From Desulfuromonadaceae bacterium (lineage in GTDB: Bacteria > Desulfobacterota > Desulfuromonadia > Geobacterales > Pseudopelobacteraceae): a stretch of DNA of 41,284 nt. Below, in pieces: positions 8,803 to 17,656 of the stretch (position 1 is its first letter; each line of letters begins with the position of its first letter). The notes beneath the pieces were generated by a model. The model was not told the DNA's origin. It ran no database searches and was given only the letters and a program-made list of their open reading frames with translations. A program made the translations under genes and the position numbers. The stretch lies in the NCBI GenBank assembly GCA_028683435.1, contig JAQUIG010000023.1:1-41284 (forward strand), read 5' to 3'.

Positions 8803-9103
8803 CTCACAGCCTCCGGATTATAAGTATGCCGACTAAATGCCTGAGCAACGTAAAGGATTTTAGGTGTCATGTCAAAGCAAAACAAAACCACTTAATATGC
8901 TGATTATCCTAATATAACCACAGATATTGATCTTGACAAACTACTGCTGTTACAGTAGCTTTTACTACTTACGGAGTCGTCAATGTCTGGCTGTTTCGGG
9001 TGAGTCAAAAACGTTTTTTTACATTTGAAGTTGAACAGATGATATTTCCCATACCACACGTTGCCCTGTTGTCAGTCAACGCTACTTGGGCTCGAGGGAA
9101 TTA
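8803..9103. promoter_or_regulatory. Divergent control region between the 318-residue gene and the TPR gene
   Basis: About 300 bases without a convincing gene. On the plus strand TTGACA at 8933-8938 is followed directly by a dyad (CTACTG, six bases, CAGTAG; 8941-8958) where a spacer would be, so a regulator could sit between the promoter elements. On the minus strand TTGACA at about 8869-8874 precedes the 7846-8802 gene. A seven-codon reading frame (MSGCFG, 8983-9003) behind ACGGAG lies in the TPR leader and could be a leader peptide or chance. GAGGGAA at 9094-9100 serves the TPR start. Confidence 0.4.
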
Positions 9104-10909
9104 ATGGCGGTCAGTTCAAAAAAAGATAAGCTGATCGAAGATGCTCAAAAGTTTGTGCTGCGCGGTCAGCTTGACAAAGCGGCCAAAGCCTACGAACAGA
9201 TTTTGGCTTTGGAACCTGCTGCTGTTAACTTGCGTCAGAAACTGGCCGAACTGTTAATTAAATGTGGGCGGAACGATGATGCCCGCAAAGAGCTTGAAAC
9301 TATCGGCAAGTATTTTTCACAGAATGGTTTTTATCTGAAAGCCATTGCCGTCTACAAACAGCTGCAAAAGCTTTTTCCTGCTGACATTTCACTCTCCCTG
9401 ATGCTTGCCAAGCTGAACGAAAAGCATGGCCTCGTTGCAAATGCCATTTCTGAATACAAATTTGTATATGAGTTCCACGAAAAAGCGGGCAACATTTCCG
9501 AAGCGCTCGGCATACTCGAAAGCATGCAAAATGTTGATCCGCAGAATATACCGATAAAGATCAAGCTGGCAGAAGCATATATTCTCTTGGGAAGAAATGA
9601 TGAATCATACGCTCTATTCACAAAAACGGCATTACTGCTTTTGGCACGGAGTGACAACGCTACGCTTTCCAAAGTTTGTGCTCGTATTCAGCAGCTTTTC
9701 AACGACAAACCGGACTTCATGCTTGAGGTCCTCAGCGAGCAGATTACTCAGGGCAATGCAGCAGACGCCATAGACGGCCTCCAGAGCCTTCTTCGCAGCA
9801 ACCCGAACAACAAGCGTACCTGGGACCTGATAGTACGTGCGTATCAATCTCTTGAACAGCCGCAGCGGGTCAAGATCGCCTATCAGCATTATCTGAAATT
9901 TTTCCCGACAGAACCTGTTGCAATACTCGGCCTCATCTCGTCTGTCACCACAGAACAAAACCTTAGAGAGGCACTTGAGCTGCTTGACCAATACGAGACA
10001 TCCCTTATTTCGGCCGGTTTTCTGCAACAACTGGAACAGGTCTATCACTCCCTTGACAAGATAGATCCGATCAACATCAGAGTTCTGGAAGGATTCATCA
10101 GAGTGGCAGATGCTGCCGGCAATGAGAGCGAATCACAGTCACTTACTTCAAAACTGCATTCATTGCGCTCTATCTCCGGACGGGTGCAAAAAGACGTACC
10201 TTTTCCCGGCAAAAACTATTCAGGCGAGGCACCGGTGCATGTTTTGCCACCATCAGAGGCAGAGTTCTCCACCCATATAGCATCAGAGGAAGCGCCTTCC
10301 GATGCAGATGCCGATACGCGCCAGCAGTCTGAAGAAGAGATTGAGATTGAGATCGATGTTGACTCCCCATTCGGTTCACTGGATCACGAAATTGGGGCTG
10401 CCCCGGCAGATGGCAACGGGCTTGACTCCGTCGGCGACTTGTTTGATTCCATCACTACCGCTCCGCGCGGGGTAAGATTCGGCAATGAAATGGAGATTGC
10501 TGACGCCCAGTCCCATTTTGATCTGGGTCAGGCATTCAAAGAGATGGGATTATACGATGAAGCCATTAACGAATTTCGTCAGGCTTCATTGGACTCATCA
10601 CGACGCGTGGAGTGCCTGATAATGCAGTGTGCATGTTTGAGAGAACGCGGCGAAGTGGAAAAAGCCATCACTATGCTACTGGCCCTGTTAAAACCGGGCT
10701 TAAGCGAAGTAGAAAACTGCGCCGTAAAATATGAGTTGGCAACAGCATACGATGCTGCAGGAAAAAAGGAAGGGGCAAACATGCTTCTGAACGAAATAAA
10801 TGCCGCTAATCCCGGTTTCAGAGATATCCGTTCACGCCTTAACGCGGCAAACCACTCGGACTCACTCGATTTTTCAGACGAGGATTTAAAGGAGTTCGGA
10901 CTTAAATAG
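9104..10909 (+). CDS. Tetratricopeptide-repeat protein
   Basis: A 601-residue soluble protein built from TPR helices. N-terminal repeats fall at about residues 10-230 (for example AQKFVLRGQLDKAAKAYEQIL, KLAELLIKCGRNDDARKELE, GFYLKAIAVYKQLQKLFP). More helical repeats extend to about 370. A long acidic linker at about 370-470 contains EEEIEIEIDVDSPFGSL. A C-terminal TPR block at about 480-590 includes SHFDLGQAFKEMGLYDEAINEFRQA. TPR proteins act as scaffolds; no enzymatic domain is present and the partner is unknown. The ATG at 9104 is chosen because GAGGGAA precedes it; an in-frame TTG at 9086 has no such site. It appears monocistronic, closed by a strong terminator. Confidence 0.88.
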   Translation: MAVSSKKDKLIEDAQKFVLRGQLDKAAKAYEQILALEPAAVNLRQKLAELLIKCGRNDDARKELETIGKYFSQNGFYLKAIAVYKQLQKLFPADISLSLMLAKLNEKHGLVANAISEYKFVYEFHEKAGNISEALGILESMQNVDPQNIPIKIKLAEAYILLGRNDESYALFTKTALLLLARSDNATLSKVCARIQQLFNDKPDFMLEVLSEQITQGNAADAIDGLQSLLRSNPNNKRTWDLIVRAYQSLEQPQRVKIAYQHYLKFFPTEPVAILGLISSVTTEQNLREALELLDQYETSLISAGFLQQLEQVYHSLDKIDPINIRVLEGFIRVADAAGNESESQSLTSKLHSLRSISGRVQKDVPFPGKNYSGEAPVHVLPPSEAEFSTHIASEEAPSDADADTRQQSEEEIEIEIDVDSPFGSLDHEIGAAPADGNGLDSVGDLFDSITTAPRGVRFGNEMEIADAQSHFDLGQAFKEMGLYDEAINEFRQASLDSSRRVECLIMQCACLRERGEVEKAITMLLALLKPGLSEVENCAVKYELATAYDAAGKKEGANMLLNEINAANPGFRDIRSRLNAANHSDSLDFSDEDLKEFGLK

Positions 10910-10970
10910 CGCGGGACGAGATTCACTATAGACATGATAAAATTAAACAGGTTACTTCCGCAGTATAAAA

Positions 10971-11020
10971 GCCGGCCGACCAGCTCAAATCAGAAATGAT
11001 GAGTGGTCGGCCGGTTTTGT
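10971..11020. terminator. Bidirectional terminator between TPR and ferritin-like genes
   Basis: A GC-rich stem (CCGGCCGACCA at 10972-10982 with TGGTCGGCCGG at 11004-11014, extended by CTC/GAG inside) is flanked by AAAA on the left and TTTTGTTT on the right. It can therefore stop transcription from both converging genes. Confidence 0.85.
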
Positions 11021-11053
11021 TTCTGACCAACAGGAATCTGCTTAAGCAGAAGA

Positions 11054-11527
11054 TCAGTTTTCGGTCATAAAATGCTTTTCATACAGATCTTCAAGGGCTT
11101 GAAGATGACAACTCTCTTCTTTAAGGAGCTGAGCGAACAGCTTGCCCATAGGTGCCCCGGCGCAACCGCTGGAAACTTTCCCATAAAAATCCACAGCCCC
11201 TTTTTCAAGATGTATGGCATGAATAAGCGCCTCGCGCACACCGGATTGCGGACCAAGTTCCTCTTTTTTAAAAATGTAATCAAGGTGCATGGTAGGAATA
11301 GGCTTGTCAAGGTCATCGCCCCCATCCATCCGACCTTCCAAAAGCGCCTTCTCCAACTGGTGCTTGTGGTTCAGTTCATCCAGCGCATTGTCGCGCATCA
11401 ATTCCTTGGCTCCCTTGTTAGTCAGTTGGCGGATAGCGGAGAGATAGTTACGGAACCCTTCCTCTTCCATCGTAATCGCCATTTCAAGCGCCGCGTCGAA
11501 TGTATAGCAGACCTGGTCGTTATTCAT
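11054..11527 (-). CDS. Ferritin-like / rubrerythrin-type diiron protein
   Basis: A 157-residue four-helix-bundle protein with two E...E-x-x-H type metal-binding half-sites: MAITMEEEGFRNYLSA with DNALDELNHKHQLEKALL, and AIHLEKGAVDFYGKV with LLKEESCHLQALEDLYE. This arrangement is that of rubrerythrin-like diiron domains, which reduce peroxide or sequester iron in anaerobes. The rubredoxin FeS4 domain of true rubrerythrin is absent, so the electron donor is unknown. It lies 2 bases after the cyclophilin gene, with AGGAGG before its ATG, so both are probably co-transcribed. Confidence 0.82.
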   Translation of the reverse strand: MNNDQVCYTFDAALEMAITMEEEGFRNYLSAIRQLTNKGAKELMRDNALDELNHKHQLEKALLEGRMDGGDDLDKPIPTMHLDYIFKKEELGPQSGVREALIHAIHLEKGAVDFYGKVSSGCAGAPMGKLFAQLLKEESCHLQALEDLYEKHFMTEN

Positions 11528-11529
11528 AC

Positions 11530-12051
11530 TTATGCCTCCTGTTCAATGAGCTTGGCTGAGATGATGAAAACCGGTTCCAACGGCACATCGGAATGCCCGT
11601 TCTTGTTGCCGGTTTTTACCGCCCTGATTTGGTCAACCACATCCATGCCTTCCAGGACCTGGCCGAATACGCAGTAGCCGAAATGGTCCTGATGCTTGCC
11701 GGTATGGTCCAGAAACGCATTATCAACCGTATTGATGAAAAACTGGCAGGTAGCCGAATCAACCACAGCAGTGCGGGCCATAGCCAGCGTACCGCGCTTG
11801 TTCAGCAGGCCATTGGTCGCCTCGTTTTTGATGGCAAACTTCGGTTTTTTAATCTCCATATTTTCATTCATGCCACCGCCCTGAACCATGAAATCCTTGA
11901 TAACACGGTGGAATATCAGCCCGTCATAATGCCCTTCCTTGACATAGGACAGAAAGTTTCTGACGGTGATTGGCGCTTTTTCTTTGAAAAGTTCGATTTT
12001 GATGGTGCCCATTGACGTTTCCAGCATAACCTGCGGGTTCTGATCTGACAT
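11530..12051 (-). CDS. Cyclophilin-type peptidyl-prolyl cis-trans isomerase
   Basis: A 173-residue cytosolic cyclophilin that speeds proline isomerisation during folding. The fold is recognisable from [25 protein letters not shown], the active-site strand [17 protein letters not shown] with the catalytic arginine and [20 protein letters not shown], and [17 protein letters not shown]. No signal peptide is present, so it resembles the cytoplasmic PpiB class. The start is preceded by GGAGGAG. It is the first gene of a two-gene unit with the ferritin-like protein. Confidence 0.95.
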   Translation of the reverse strand: MSDQNPQVMLETSMGTIKIELFKEKAPITVRNFLSYVKEGHYDGLIFHRVIKDFMVQGGGMNENMEIKKPKFAIKNEATNGLLNKRGTLAMARTAVVDSATCQFFINTVDNAFLDHTGKHQDHFGYCVFGQVLEGMDVVDQIRAVKTGNKNGHSDVPLEPVFIISAKLIEQEA

Positions 12052-12118
12052 CTGCTCCTCCGGTAAATTATTGAGTGTACTGTATAGAACTTACAAAATA
12101 CTTCGGTTTAGTGCAGGA

Positions 12119-13105
12119 TCACTGAATTCTCAACACAATTTTCCCGAAATGCTTATCCTCTTCCATCATGCGGTGCGCGTCAGCCACCTGATCAATGCTG
12201 AAGACTTTTTCGATGATCGGGACGATACTGCGATCGGCAAACTTCGGCAAGGCACGGCGGGCAAACTCTGCAACAATTTCCGCTTTTTCAGCTACCGGGC
12301 GCGAGCGGAGGACACTGCCGATGATCTGCTGACGCTTCACCATCATCAGGGCCAAATTAAGCTCGGCCTTGATGCCGCTGATAACACCGATGATAACCAG
12401 TCGCCCCTTATAGCCGAGCGAATTCATATTGGGAGCAAGATATTTGGCTCCAACATGGTCCAGGATCAGGTCAACCCCTTTTTTATTCGTATATTCCTTC
12501 ACTACCTCCGTAAAATCAGGAGTTTCATGGAAGTTGATCAGAAAATCGGCACCAATCTCCCTGACCCGCTCCATTTTAGCAGGAGAAGCGGTCACGATCA
12601 GTTTGCTGGACGGGGTCAGCGCCCGACAGAGTTGAATTGCAGCGGTATTAACCCCGCCGCCACCGCCATGCAGGATGGCCGTTTGGGAATCTTTAAATTC
12701 ACCGATCATGAAAACGTTCAGAAAAGCGGTAATATATGATTCGCAGACACACGCCGCTTCTTCGAAACTCATGCTTTCAGGTATGCGCATCAAATGACCG
12801 GCGTATGCCACGGCAAACTCGGCGTACCCGCCGCCGCCGACCAGAGTCATAACCCGCTCACCCACCTGCCAGCCGGTGACACCATCTCCCAGAGCCTCAA
12901 TAACCCCGGCAACTTCCAGACCAAGAATGACAGAATCTCCCGCCGGCGGCGGATACTTGCCTTCACGCTGCACCAGATCAGGACGATTGATCGATGTTGC
13001 AAAAACCTTTACGAGCACCTGCCCTTCGGCAGGATTCGGTTTTTCAGCCTCACCAACCCTGAGAACTTCCACGCCACCAAAAGCTTCCATTAAAACTGCC
13101 TTCAT
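12119..13105 (-). CDS. NADPH:quinone oxidoreductase-like MDR protein
   Basis: A 328-residue medium-chain dehydrogenase/reductase of the zeta-crystallin/PIG3 group, which transfers hydride from NADPH to quinones or enones. The N-terminal GroES-like domain includes MKAVLMEAFGGVEVLRVGE and NRPDLVQREGKYPPPAGDS. The nucleotide-binding domain has the glycine-rich ILHGGGGGVNTAAIQLCRA and LDHVGAKYLAPNMNSLGYKGRL. Zinc-binding cysteines of alcohol dehydrogenases are missing, which supports the zinc-free QOR type. AGGAGG precedes the ATG. It stands alone between the cyclophilin gene and divergent surE. Confidence 0.88.
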   Translation of the reverse strand: MKAVLMEAFGGVEVLRVGEAEKPNPAEGQVLVKVFATSINRPDLVQREGKYPPPAGDSVILGLEVAGVIEALGDGVTGWQVGERVMTLVGGGGYAEFAVAYAGHLMRIPESMSFEEAACVCESYITAFLNVFMIGEFKDSQTAILHGGGGGVNTAAIQLCRALTPSSKLIVTASPAKMERVREIGADFLINFHETPDFTEVVKEYTNKKGVDLILDHVGAKYLAPNMNSLGYKGRLVIIGVISGIKAELNLALMMVKRQQIIGSVLRSRPVAEKAEIVAEFARRALPKFADRSIVPIIEKVFSIDQVADAHRMMEEDKHFGKIVLRIQ

Positions 13106-13282
13106 ACCTGCACCTCCTGCTGGATTATATACCGGCTGTAAATACCTTTTTTTGAGTTTTTAAATGTAGCGGCTTACGACTGTTTTGTAAACACAAAATC
13201 AGAACGCGTGATCATCTTGATTTGCCGGGTTATTTCTGCGATAAAAGAATCCTTTTCATCCCACAATAAGAGGATCTATTCC

Positions 13283-14026
13283 ATGAATATCATGGTCACT
13301 AACGATGACGGCATCCACGCCGCCGGCATCCGCGCTCTGGCTGGGGCGATGACAGAGTTGGGCACGGTAATCGTTGTCGCCCCCGATCGAGAACGAAGTG
13401 CGGTCAGCCACTCTCTGACCCTGCACTCACCACTGCGTATTTTCGAGTTGCACAAGGGGTGGTATGCCGTGGATGGCACCCCGACTGATTGCGTCAATAT
13501 GGGCATTCACAATATGCTGCCGATTGTACCCGATCTCGTCGTCTCCGGGATCAACCATGGCGCCAACCTGGGCGATGACGTCACCTATTCCGGCACTGTC
13601 GCGGCGGCTATGGAAGCCAACCTGATGGGCATTCCGGCAATTGCCTTTTCACTCGCGACCTTCGAGCCAAGCGATAATTTTACCGATGCAGCAAAGATTG
13701 CCGTGCGGGTTGCTCGCCAGGTAATTGCCCACGGTCTCCCCTCTGACACCTTCCTTAATGTCAACATCCCCAACTGTCCTCTGGACAAAATACAACACCC
13801 TCTGGTAACCCGTCAGGGGAAGCGCTCCTTCGTCGGGAAAATTGTCGATAAAACCGATCCACGCGGACGGAAGTATTTCTGGGTCGGGAGTGAAGAGCCA
13901 CAACTCAACGATGAACCCGGCACAGACTTTCACGCCATCAACCGTCAGCACGTCTCCATCACCCCGCTTCATCTCGATCTGACGAATCATAAATCGCTGC
14001 CGATTCTGGCCGGATGGGAGTTTTGA
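13283..14026 (+). CDS. surE: 5'/3'-nucleotidase SurE
   Basis: SurE is a metal-dependent acid phosphatase acting on nucleoside monophosphates and is tied to stationary-phase survival. The 247-residue product begins MNIMVTNDDGIHAAGI with the metal-binding D-D pair. It has VVAPDRERSAVSHSLTLHSP and GTPTDCVNMGI, then the metal-site asparagine region VSGINHGANLGDDVTYSGTVAAAMEA. The ATG at 13283 is used because the family starts there and AAGAGGA lies upstream; an in-frame extension to 13208 is not supported. It heads the surE-pcm-rpoS group. Confidence 0.96.
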   Translation: MNIMVTNDDGIHAAGIRALAGAMTELGTVIVVAPDRERSAVSHSLTLHSPLRIFELHKGWYAVDGTPTDCVNMGIHNMLPIVPDLVVSGINHGANLGDDVTYSGTVAAAMEANLMGIPAIAFSLATFEPSDNFTDAAKIAVRVARQVIAHGLPSDTFLNVNIPNCPLDKIQHPLVTRQGKRSFVGKIVDKTDPRGRKYFWVGSEEPQLNDEPGTDFHAINRQHVSITPLHLDLTNHKSLPILAGWEF

Positions 14027-14120
14027 CACATATAGACAATCAGGCTATCTCCTGATATAGTTGCGCGCGTTTTGAACCGGTGAAAACCGTGTATTGAGTT
14101 GGTCAGGCAGGGAGACTTTC

Positions 14121-14774
14121 TTGAACTTTGAGATCATGAGAAAAAAAATGGTGCAGGATCAGATCATTGCCCGTGGCATCGGTGACCAGCGGGTCATTGA
14201 CGCAATGCTGAAGATTCCCCGCCATATTTTCGTTCAGGAAGCCTTTGCGGCTCAGGCCTACAGTGACAAAGCCCTTCCGATCGGTGAGAAGCAGACGATC
14301 TCGCAGCCATACATCGTCGCATTGATGACCGAAAAACTGGCGCTGCTCGGCACAGAAAGGGTACTGGAAATCGGCACCGGCTCCGGCTATCAAACAGCCA
14401 TTCTCGCCACGATGGCCGACAGAGTCTATTCGGCAGAACGCATTCGTCCTCTGGCCCTGCGTGCCCGGAGGTGCCTGGATTCTCTAAAGCTTTTCAATGT
14501 CCAGTTAAGGATTAATGACAGTGAAGGGAGCCCAATCGGATGGGAGGAAAAGGCTCCCTTCGATGCCATTATCGTTACCGCCGGAGCGCCTGAAGTCCCA
14601 GCGATCCTGACTGATCAACTTGCCCGAGGTGGTCGTCTGGTGATCCCTGTCGGCGCCGATACCAGTCAGCAGTTACTTACAATTGTCAAAAATGAAGACG
14701 GTGAGCTGCAGAGAGAACTATCGGTTCAGTGCCGTTTTGTGCCGCTGATCGGCAGACAGGGGTGGCAGGCATGA
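14121..14774 (+). CDS. pcm: Protein-L-isoaspartate O-methyltransferase
   Basis: Pcm uses S-adenosylmethionine to methylate isoaspartyl residues and so repairs aged proteins. The 217-residue protein has the family segments [36 protein letters not shown], the SAM-binding [18 protein letters not shown], and [15 protein letters not shown]. The start is probably TTG at 14121 ([15 protein letters not shown]), six bases after GGGAGA; ATG codons at 14136 and 14148 are alternatives. The stop overlaps the rpoS start (ATGA). Linkage with surE and rpoS is the standard stationary-phase cluster. Confidence 0.94.
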   Translation: MNFEIMRKKMVQDQIIARGIGDQRVIDAMLKIPRHIFVQEAFAAQAYSDKALPIGEKQTISQPYIVALMTEKLALLGTERVLEIGTGSGYQTAILATMADRVYSAERIRPLALRARRCLDSLKLFNVQLRINDSEGSPIGWEEKAPFDAIIVTAGAPEVPAILTDQLARGGRLVIPVGADTSQQLLTIVKNEDGELQRELSVQCRFVPLIGRQGWQA

Positions 14775-15778
14775 GAACAACGGAATGCGGAGAAAGTCTG
14801 CTGATGGACAAAGAGACTATGCCACAGCACGATTTTAAAGACGATTTCCACCTGATCGACATATCTGCATTGACGCTCAATGACATTGAAGAGCCGCTTA
14901 TTCTCCCTGATGATGAATGTGCCGATGATGAGAACGAAGATGAAATCCTGCCGGTTGAACTTGAGCGTTATGATGACGCCATCAAGATATATTTGCGTGA
15001 CATTCAGCGCACTCCGCTATTGAGTGCCGCCGCCGAGAAGGAACTAGCCCGAAAGATTGAAAAGGGGGACGGGGCGGCACGCAACAAGATGATAGAGTCA
15101 AATCTGCGTCTGGTAGTAAAAATCGCAAAGCGTTATATACACCGTGGCTTACCGTTTCTGGACCTCATTGAGGAGGGCAACCTGGGGTTGATAAAAGCTG
15201 TTGAGCGCTTCAATCTCGCTAAAGAATGCCGTTTTTCAACCTATGCGACCTGGTGGATCCGTCAAACTATTGAACGAGCGCTGATCAACCAGTCCCGTAC
15301 AATTCGCTTGCCGGTTCATATCTCTGACGACATCGGGCGCATGGTTCGAGCCACGCGCAAACTTTCCCAAGAACTGAACCGGGATCCGAGCATCCAGGAA
15401 ATAGCCGACGCAATGAAGGCAAAAATCCAACATATACGCCGGCTGATGATACTACTGCGCCACACCTATTCGATAGAGGCCCCGATCGGCGACGGCAACG
15501 ACTTTGCACTGATCGACACCATTGAAGACTGCTCCATGACTCCCCCAACAGATCTGCTTGAGAACATCAATATATTTGAGTTAATCTCCTGCCACTTCAA
15601 CAAACTAACTGAACACGAACAACAAATCCTGACACTCCGCTTCGGCCTTGACGACCATGAACCTCAAACTCTGGACAGCATCGGCCATCACTTCGGCGTC
15701 ACCCGTGAGCGCATCCGCCAGATCGAAGCAAAAAGCCTTGCAAAATTGAGAGCTTTTTATACGCAGAGCCAGATATAA
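14771..15778 (+). CDS. rpoS: RNA polymerase sigma factor RpoS
   Basis: A 335-residue group 2 sigma-70 factor that directs stationary-phase and general stress transcription. Region 1.2 is [20 protein letters not shown]. Region 2 includes [37 protein letters not shown] and [16 protein letters not shown]. Region 3 is [20 protein letters not shown], and region 4 ends with the helix-turn-helix [20 protein letters not shown]. The short acidic N-terminus lacks the large region 1.1 of RpoD. The ATG at 14771 overlaps the pcm stop; another ATG at 14804 behind GGAGAAAG is possible. Position after surE-pcm supports RpoS over RpoD/RpoH. Confidence 0.93.
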   Translation: MRTTECGESLLMDKETMPQHDFKDDFHLIDISALTLNDIEEPLILPDDECADDENEDEILPVELERYDDAIKIYLRDIQRTPLLSAAAEKELARKIEKGDGAARNKMIESNLRLVVKIAKRYIHRGLPFLDLIEEGNLGLIKAVERFNLAKECRFSTYATWWIRQTIERALINQSRTIRLPVHISDDIGRMVRATRKLSQELNRDPSIQEIADAMKAKIQHIRRLMILLRHTYSIEAPIGDGNDFALIDTIEDCSMTPPTDLLENINIFELISCHFNKLTEHEQQILTLRFGLDDHEPQTLDSIGHHFGVTRERIRQIEAKSLAKLRAFYTQSQI

Positions 15779-15805
15779 ATTAAAACAACGCAAGGAGAAT
15801 TGTTG

Positions 15806-16321
15806 ATGAATGACCTGAAAGACATCATCCGCGACGTCCCTGATTTTCCCAAAAAAGGGATCATTTTTAAAGACATCACCACGCTGCTGCAGGATGCTCA
15901 ATCATACCAGAAAATGATTGATCTTATTGCTCATCGCTATATAGGCAAACGGATTGATAAAGTTGTCGGAGTTGAAGCACGTGGTTTTATCATCGGTTCG
16001 GCACTTGCGTACAAATTGTGTGCAGGGGTCGTACTGGTTCGCAAACCGGGTAAACTCCCATCGGAAACCTTCAGCAAAACATACGATCTCGAATACGGCA
16101 CAGACACATTGGAAATCCATAAAGACGCAATCAAACCGGGTGAACGTATTCTGATAGCTGATGACCTGCTCGCCACAGGCGGCACCATGGCTGCAGTTGT
16201 TGATATGGTCCAGAGCATGGGTGGTGAAATCGTGGAGTGCTGCTTCATGGCGGAGCTGGATTTTCTTGGGGGGCGCAAGAGGTTACCGGAAGGAAAGGTC
16301 TTTTCACTTCTTAACTTTTAG
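15806..16321 (+). CDS. apt: Adenine phosphoribosyltransferase
   Basis: Apt salvages adenine by joining it to phosphoribosyl pyrophosphate to make AMP in the cytosol. The 171-residue protein matches family length. It has [39 protein letters not shown], and the PRPP-binding loop [21 protein letters not shown]. The ATG at 15806 follows AAGGAG by eight bases. It lies 27 bases after rpoS and may share its transcript. It is the last core gene before tRNA-Arg. Confidence 0.96.
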   Translation: MNDLKDIIRDVPDFPKKGIIFKDITTLLQDAQSYQKMIDLIAHRYIGKRIDKVVGVEARGFIIGSALAYKLCAGVVLVRKPGKLPSETFSKTYDLEYGTDTLEIHKDAIKPGERILIADDLLATGGTMAAVVDMVQSMGGEIVECCFMAELDFLGGRKRLPEGKVFSLLNF

Positions 16322-16333
16322 TTTTTAAAGAGG

Positions 16334-16362
16334 TTGAACCGAGTCAACTTCTCTGATATATC
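16334..16362 (+). promoter_or_regulatory. Promoter of tRNA-Arg
   Basis: TTGAAC (16334-16339) and TATATC (16357-16362) are separated by 17 bases and end 19 bases before the mature tRNA. Pattern and place fit a sigma-70 promoter. Confidence 0.5.
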
Positions 16363-16381
16363 TTATCAGCTTTCAACACAT

Positions 16382-16458
16382 GTCCCCGTAGCTCAGCTGG
16401 ATAGAGCACTTCCCTCCTAAGGAAGGGGCCGGTCGTTCGAATCGACTCGGGGACGCCA
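16382..16458 (+). tRNA. tRNA-Arg (anticodon CCT), integration target
   Basis: A complete cloverleaf: acceptor GTCCCCG/CGGGGAC, D-stem GCTC/GAGC, anticodon stem CTTCC/GGAAG around loop CTCCTAA (anticodon CCT), T-loop TTCGAAT, discriminator G and an encoded CCA. Its 3' half from the anticodon onward (16414-16459) is repeated exactly at 26951-26996, so this gene is the attachment site of the element that follows. The gene stays intact because the element brought a copy of the 3' half. Confidence 0.96.
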
Positions 16459-16459
16459 A
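16414..16459 (+). repeat. Attachment site attL (46-bp direct repeat)
   Basis: The 46 bases from the anticodon loop to one base past CCA are identical to 26951-26996. Such perfect repeats of a tRNA 3' end flanking an integrase gene are the normal mark of site-specific integration. This copy is part of the functional tRNA gene. Confidence 0.93.
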
Positions 16460-16467
16460 TAAAAACA

Positions 16468-16503
16468 GGCACTTGCAAGAATAATTTGCAGGTGCCTTTT
16501 CTT
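16468..16503 (+). terminator. Terminator supplied to tRNA-Arg by the element
   Basis: GGCACTTGCAA pairs with TTTGCAGGTGCC around a short A/T loop and is followed by TTTTCTT. It lies just past attL, so the element brings its own terminator and keeps tRNA-Arg a separate transcript. The native terminator now lies beyond attR at 27004-27043. Confidence 0.75.
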
Positions 16504-16515
16504 ATATTCAAATTC

Positions 16516-16536
16516 AGTGGTACTTTAGTGGTACTT
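16516..16536. repeat. Left arm-type integrase binding repeat (candidate)
   Basis: Two tandem copies of AGTGGTACTTT (the second one base short) occupy 16516-16536. The same 21 bases occur at 26786-26806 just upstream of the integrase start. Identical tandem repeats inside both ends are what arm-binding N-terminal domains of tyrosine integrases recognise; binding itself is inferred. Confidence 0.7.
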
Positions 16537-16793
16537 TTGTTTCTTGCTACCCTCAACAAACTATCTCTTCTCTCCCCAAACCATGCCGCCACAATCACAA
16601 CACTCATATCATGACGCACTGACAGCTTCCAGGAAGCCCGATTATCAACTTGGCCTTATCCATCTATGCTCTCGCAAAAGATTAGAACGCTTGCATTCAT
16701 GTTTGTTAGTGATATGGTGTCAACTGCTTTACAGGCCAACAATCAAAATAGGAGGATGGCCATCAATAACGAGTGACTGTAAAGGAGACAACC
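16537..16793. other. Left-end non-coding stretch of the element
   Basis: No convincing gene is visible in these 257 bases on either strand. The only reading frames lack a ribosome-binding site. AAAGGAG at 16781-16787 serves the EVE-domain gene that starts at 16794. Integrase arm or excision-factor sites may extend into this stretch. Confidence 0.4.
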
Positions 16794-17225
16794 ATGAACA
16801 ATTGGTTAAAGCTTATCGGCTCGTCCGATAAACCGATAACTGATCATCCATTCTACGGCAACTTCAATGCGGAGTACATTGGTTTTCGAAAGGCACGATT
16901 GCCCGGGATTCGAATGGGAGACCATTTATTTCTCTACGCACCAGGAGGAAGCAGGAGCATATTCGCCCTTGCAGAAGCCGCATCCGACCCAGAGAACGAC
17001 TGCGATTACAATCCTATGGAGATTGGAAGCTGTCGATGGAAACTGCGTGTTCAGTACCTAATAAACCTTTCTGTAGCTTCTGGCATTCCCATCGATGAGA
17101 TAAACTCTGGACAACGTAATCTCACACACTCGGTCCGTCAGCAATCCCATATCAAATTGACCCCTGAGGAATACAAGCAGGCATACAGCAAACTGCAAGA
17201 GAGGATGTCCGGATCTGATCAATAA
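16794..17225 (+). CDS. EVE-domain (PUA-like) protein
   Basis: A 143-residue protein made almost entirely of an EVE-like domain. It shows WLKLIGSSDKPITDHPFYGN, then RLPGIRMGDHLFLYAPGGSR, SIFALAEAASDPENDCDYNP, WKLRVQYLINLSVASGIPID and a C-terminal helix containing HIKLTPEEYKQAYSKLQ. EVE domains are beta-barrel readers that bind modified bases in DNA or RNA and are often carried by restriction-like defence systems. Here no nuclease is fused and none lies beside it. AAAGGAG precedes the ATG. It is the first cargo gene inside attL and is followed 18 bases later by a small exported-protein gene, so the two may be co-transcribed. Function in the element is unknown. Confidence 0.65.
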   Translation: MNNWLKLIGSSDKPITDHPFYGNFNAEYIGFRKARLPGIRMGDHLFLYAPGGSRSIFALAEAASDPENDCDYNPMEIGSCRWKLRVQYLINLSVASGIPIDEINSGQRNLTHSVRQQSHIKLTPEEYKQAYSKLQERMSGSDQ

Positions 17226-17243
17226 CGAGTTGTCAGGAGGAGT

Positions 17244-17519
17244 ATGAAAATGTCTAGCTTTAAAGCATTAGCAATTGGGGTTCTTTTCTTCAGCTTCTAC
17301 AGCTCAACAGCATCAGCTTGCGAGGACGGTCATTGGATTCAATCGGTATCTTCTGACGGTGCAATCATCAAATTGGAGGACGGCTCTATCTGGGAGGTTG
17401 ATTCAGGCGACGCAATAACATCGATGCTGTGGCTTCCAACCACTGGAATCGTTGCGTGTGATGACAAACTTATCAATACCGACGACGACGAGAAGGTAGA
17501 TGCTAATCGACTCAAATGA
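17244..17519 (+). CDS. Small exported protein with LEDGSIWEV motif
   Basis: A 91-residue protein with a clear Sec signal peptide (residues 1-25, cut after STASA; the mature protein starts with CEDGHW). The mature part is a short beta-rich domain: WIQSVSSDGAIIKLEDGSIW, then a pair of cysteines (residues 26 and about 74) and an acidic DDDEK stretch, ending NRLK. The L-x-x-G-x-I-W-E pattern and the RLK end recur in the last 70 residues of the PDZ protein at 19178-19984, so they probably share one fold. AGGAGG precedes the start. Likely periplasmic; function unknown. Confidence 0.7.
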   Translation: MKMSSFKALAIGVLFFSFYSSTASACEDGHWIQSVSSDGAIIKLEDGSIWEVDSGDAITSMLWLPTTGIVACDDKLINTDDDEKVDANRLK

Positions 17520-17656
17520 CGAGGCAGCTAACCCGGCGTCAACACTGAAGCTCCTACATCATACCGGTTATTTCTACGCCATACCAGACAGAAACAATCC
17601 GAAAAGACTGAAAACCTGAGCACCCTTGGGGGTGCTGGAGTAAGTTTCGATTTTAA

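Noticed and set aside
8983-9060. TGA after MSGCFG as a selenocysteine codon
   Set aside because: No SECIS-like hairpin was seen right after the TGA and the extended frame soon meets another TGA.
14729-14771. Longer rpoS start at a GTG inside pcm
   Set aside because: It has no ribosome-binding site, and the added residues come from the pcm 3' end in another frame; the ATGA overlap at 14771 is a better start.
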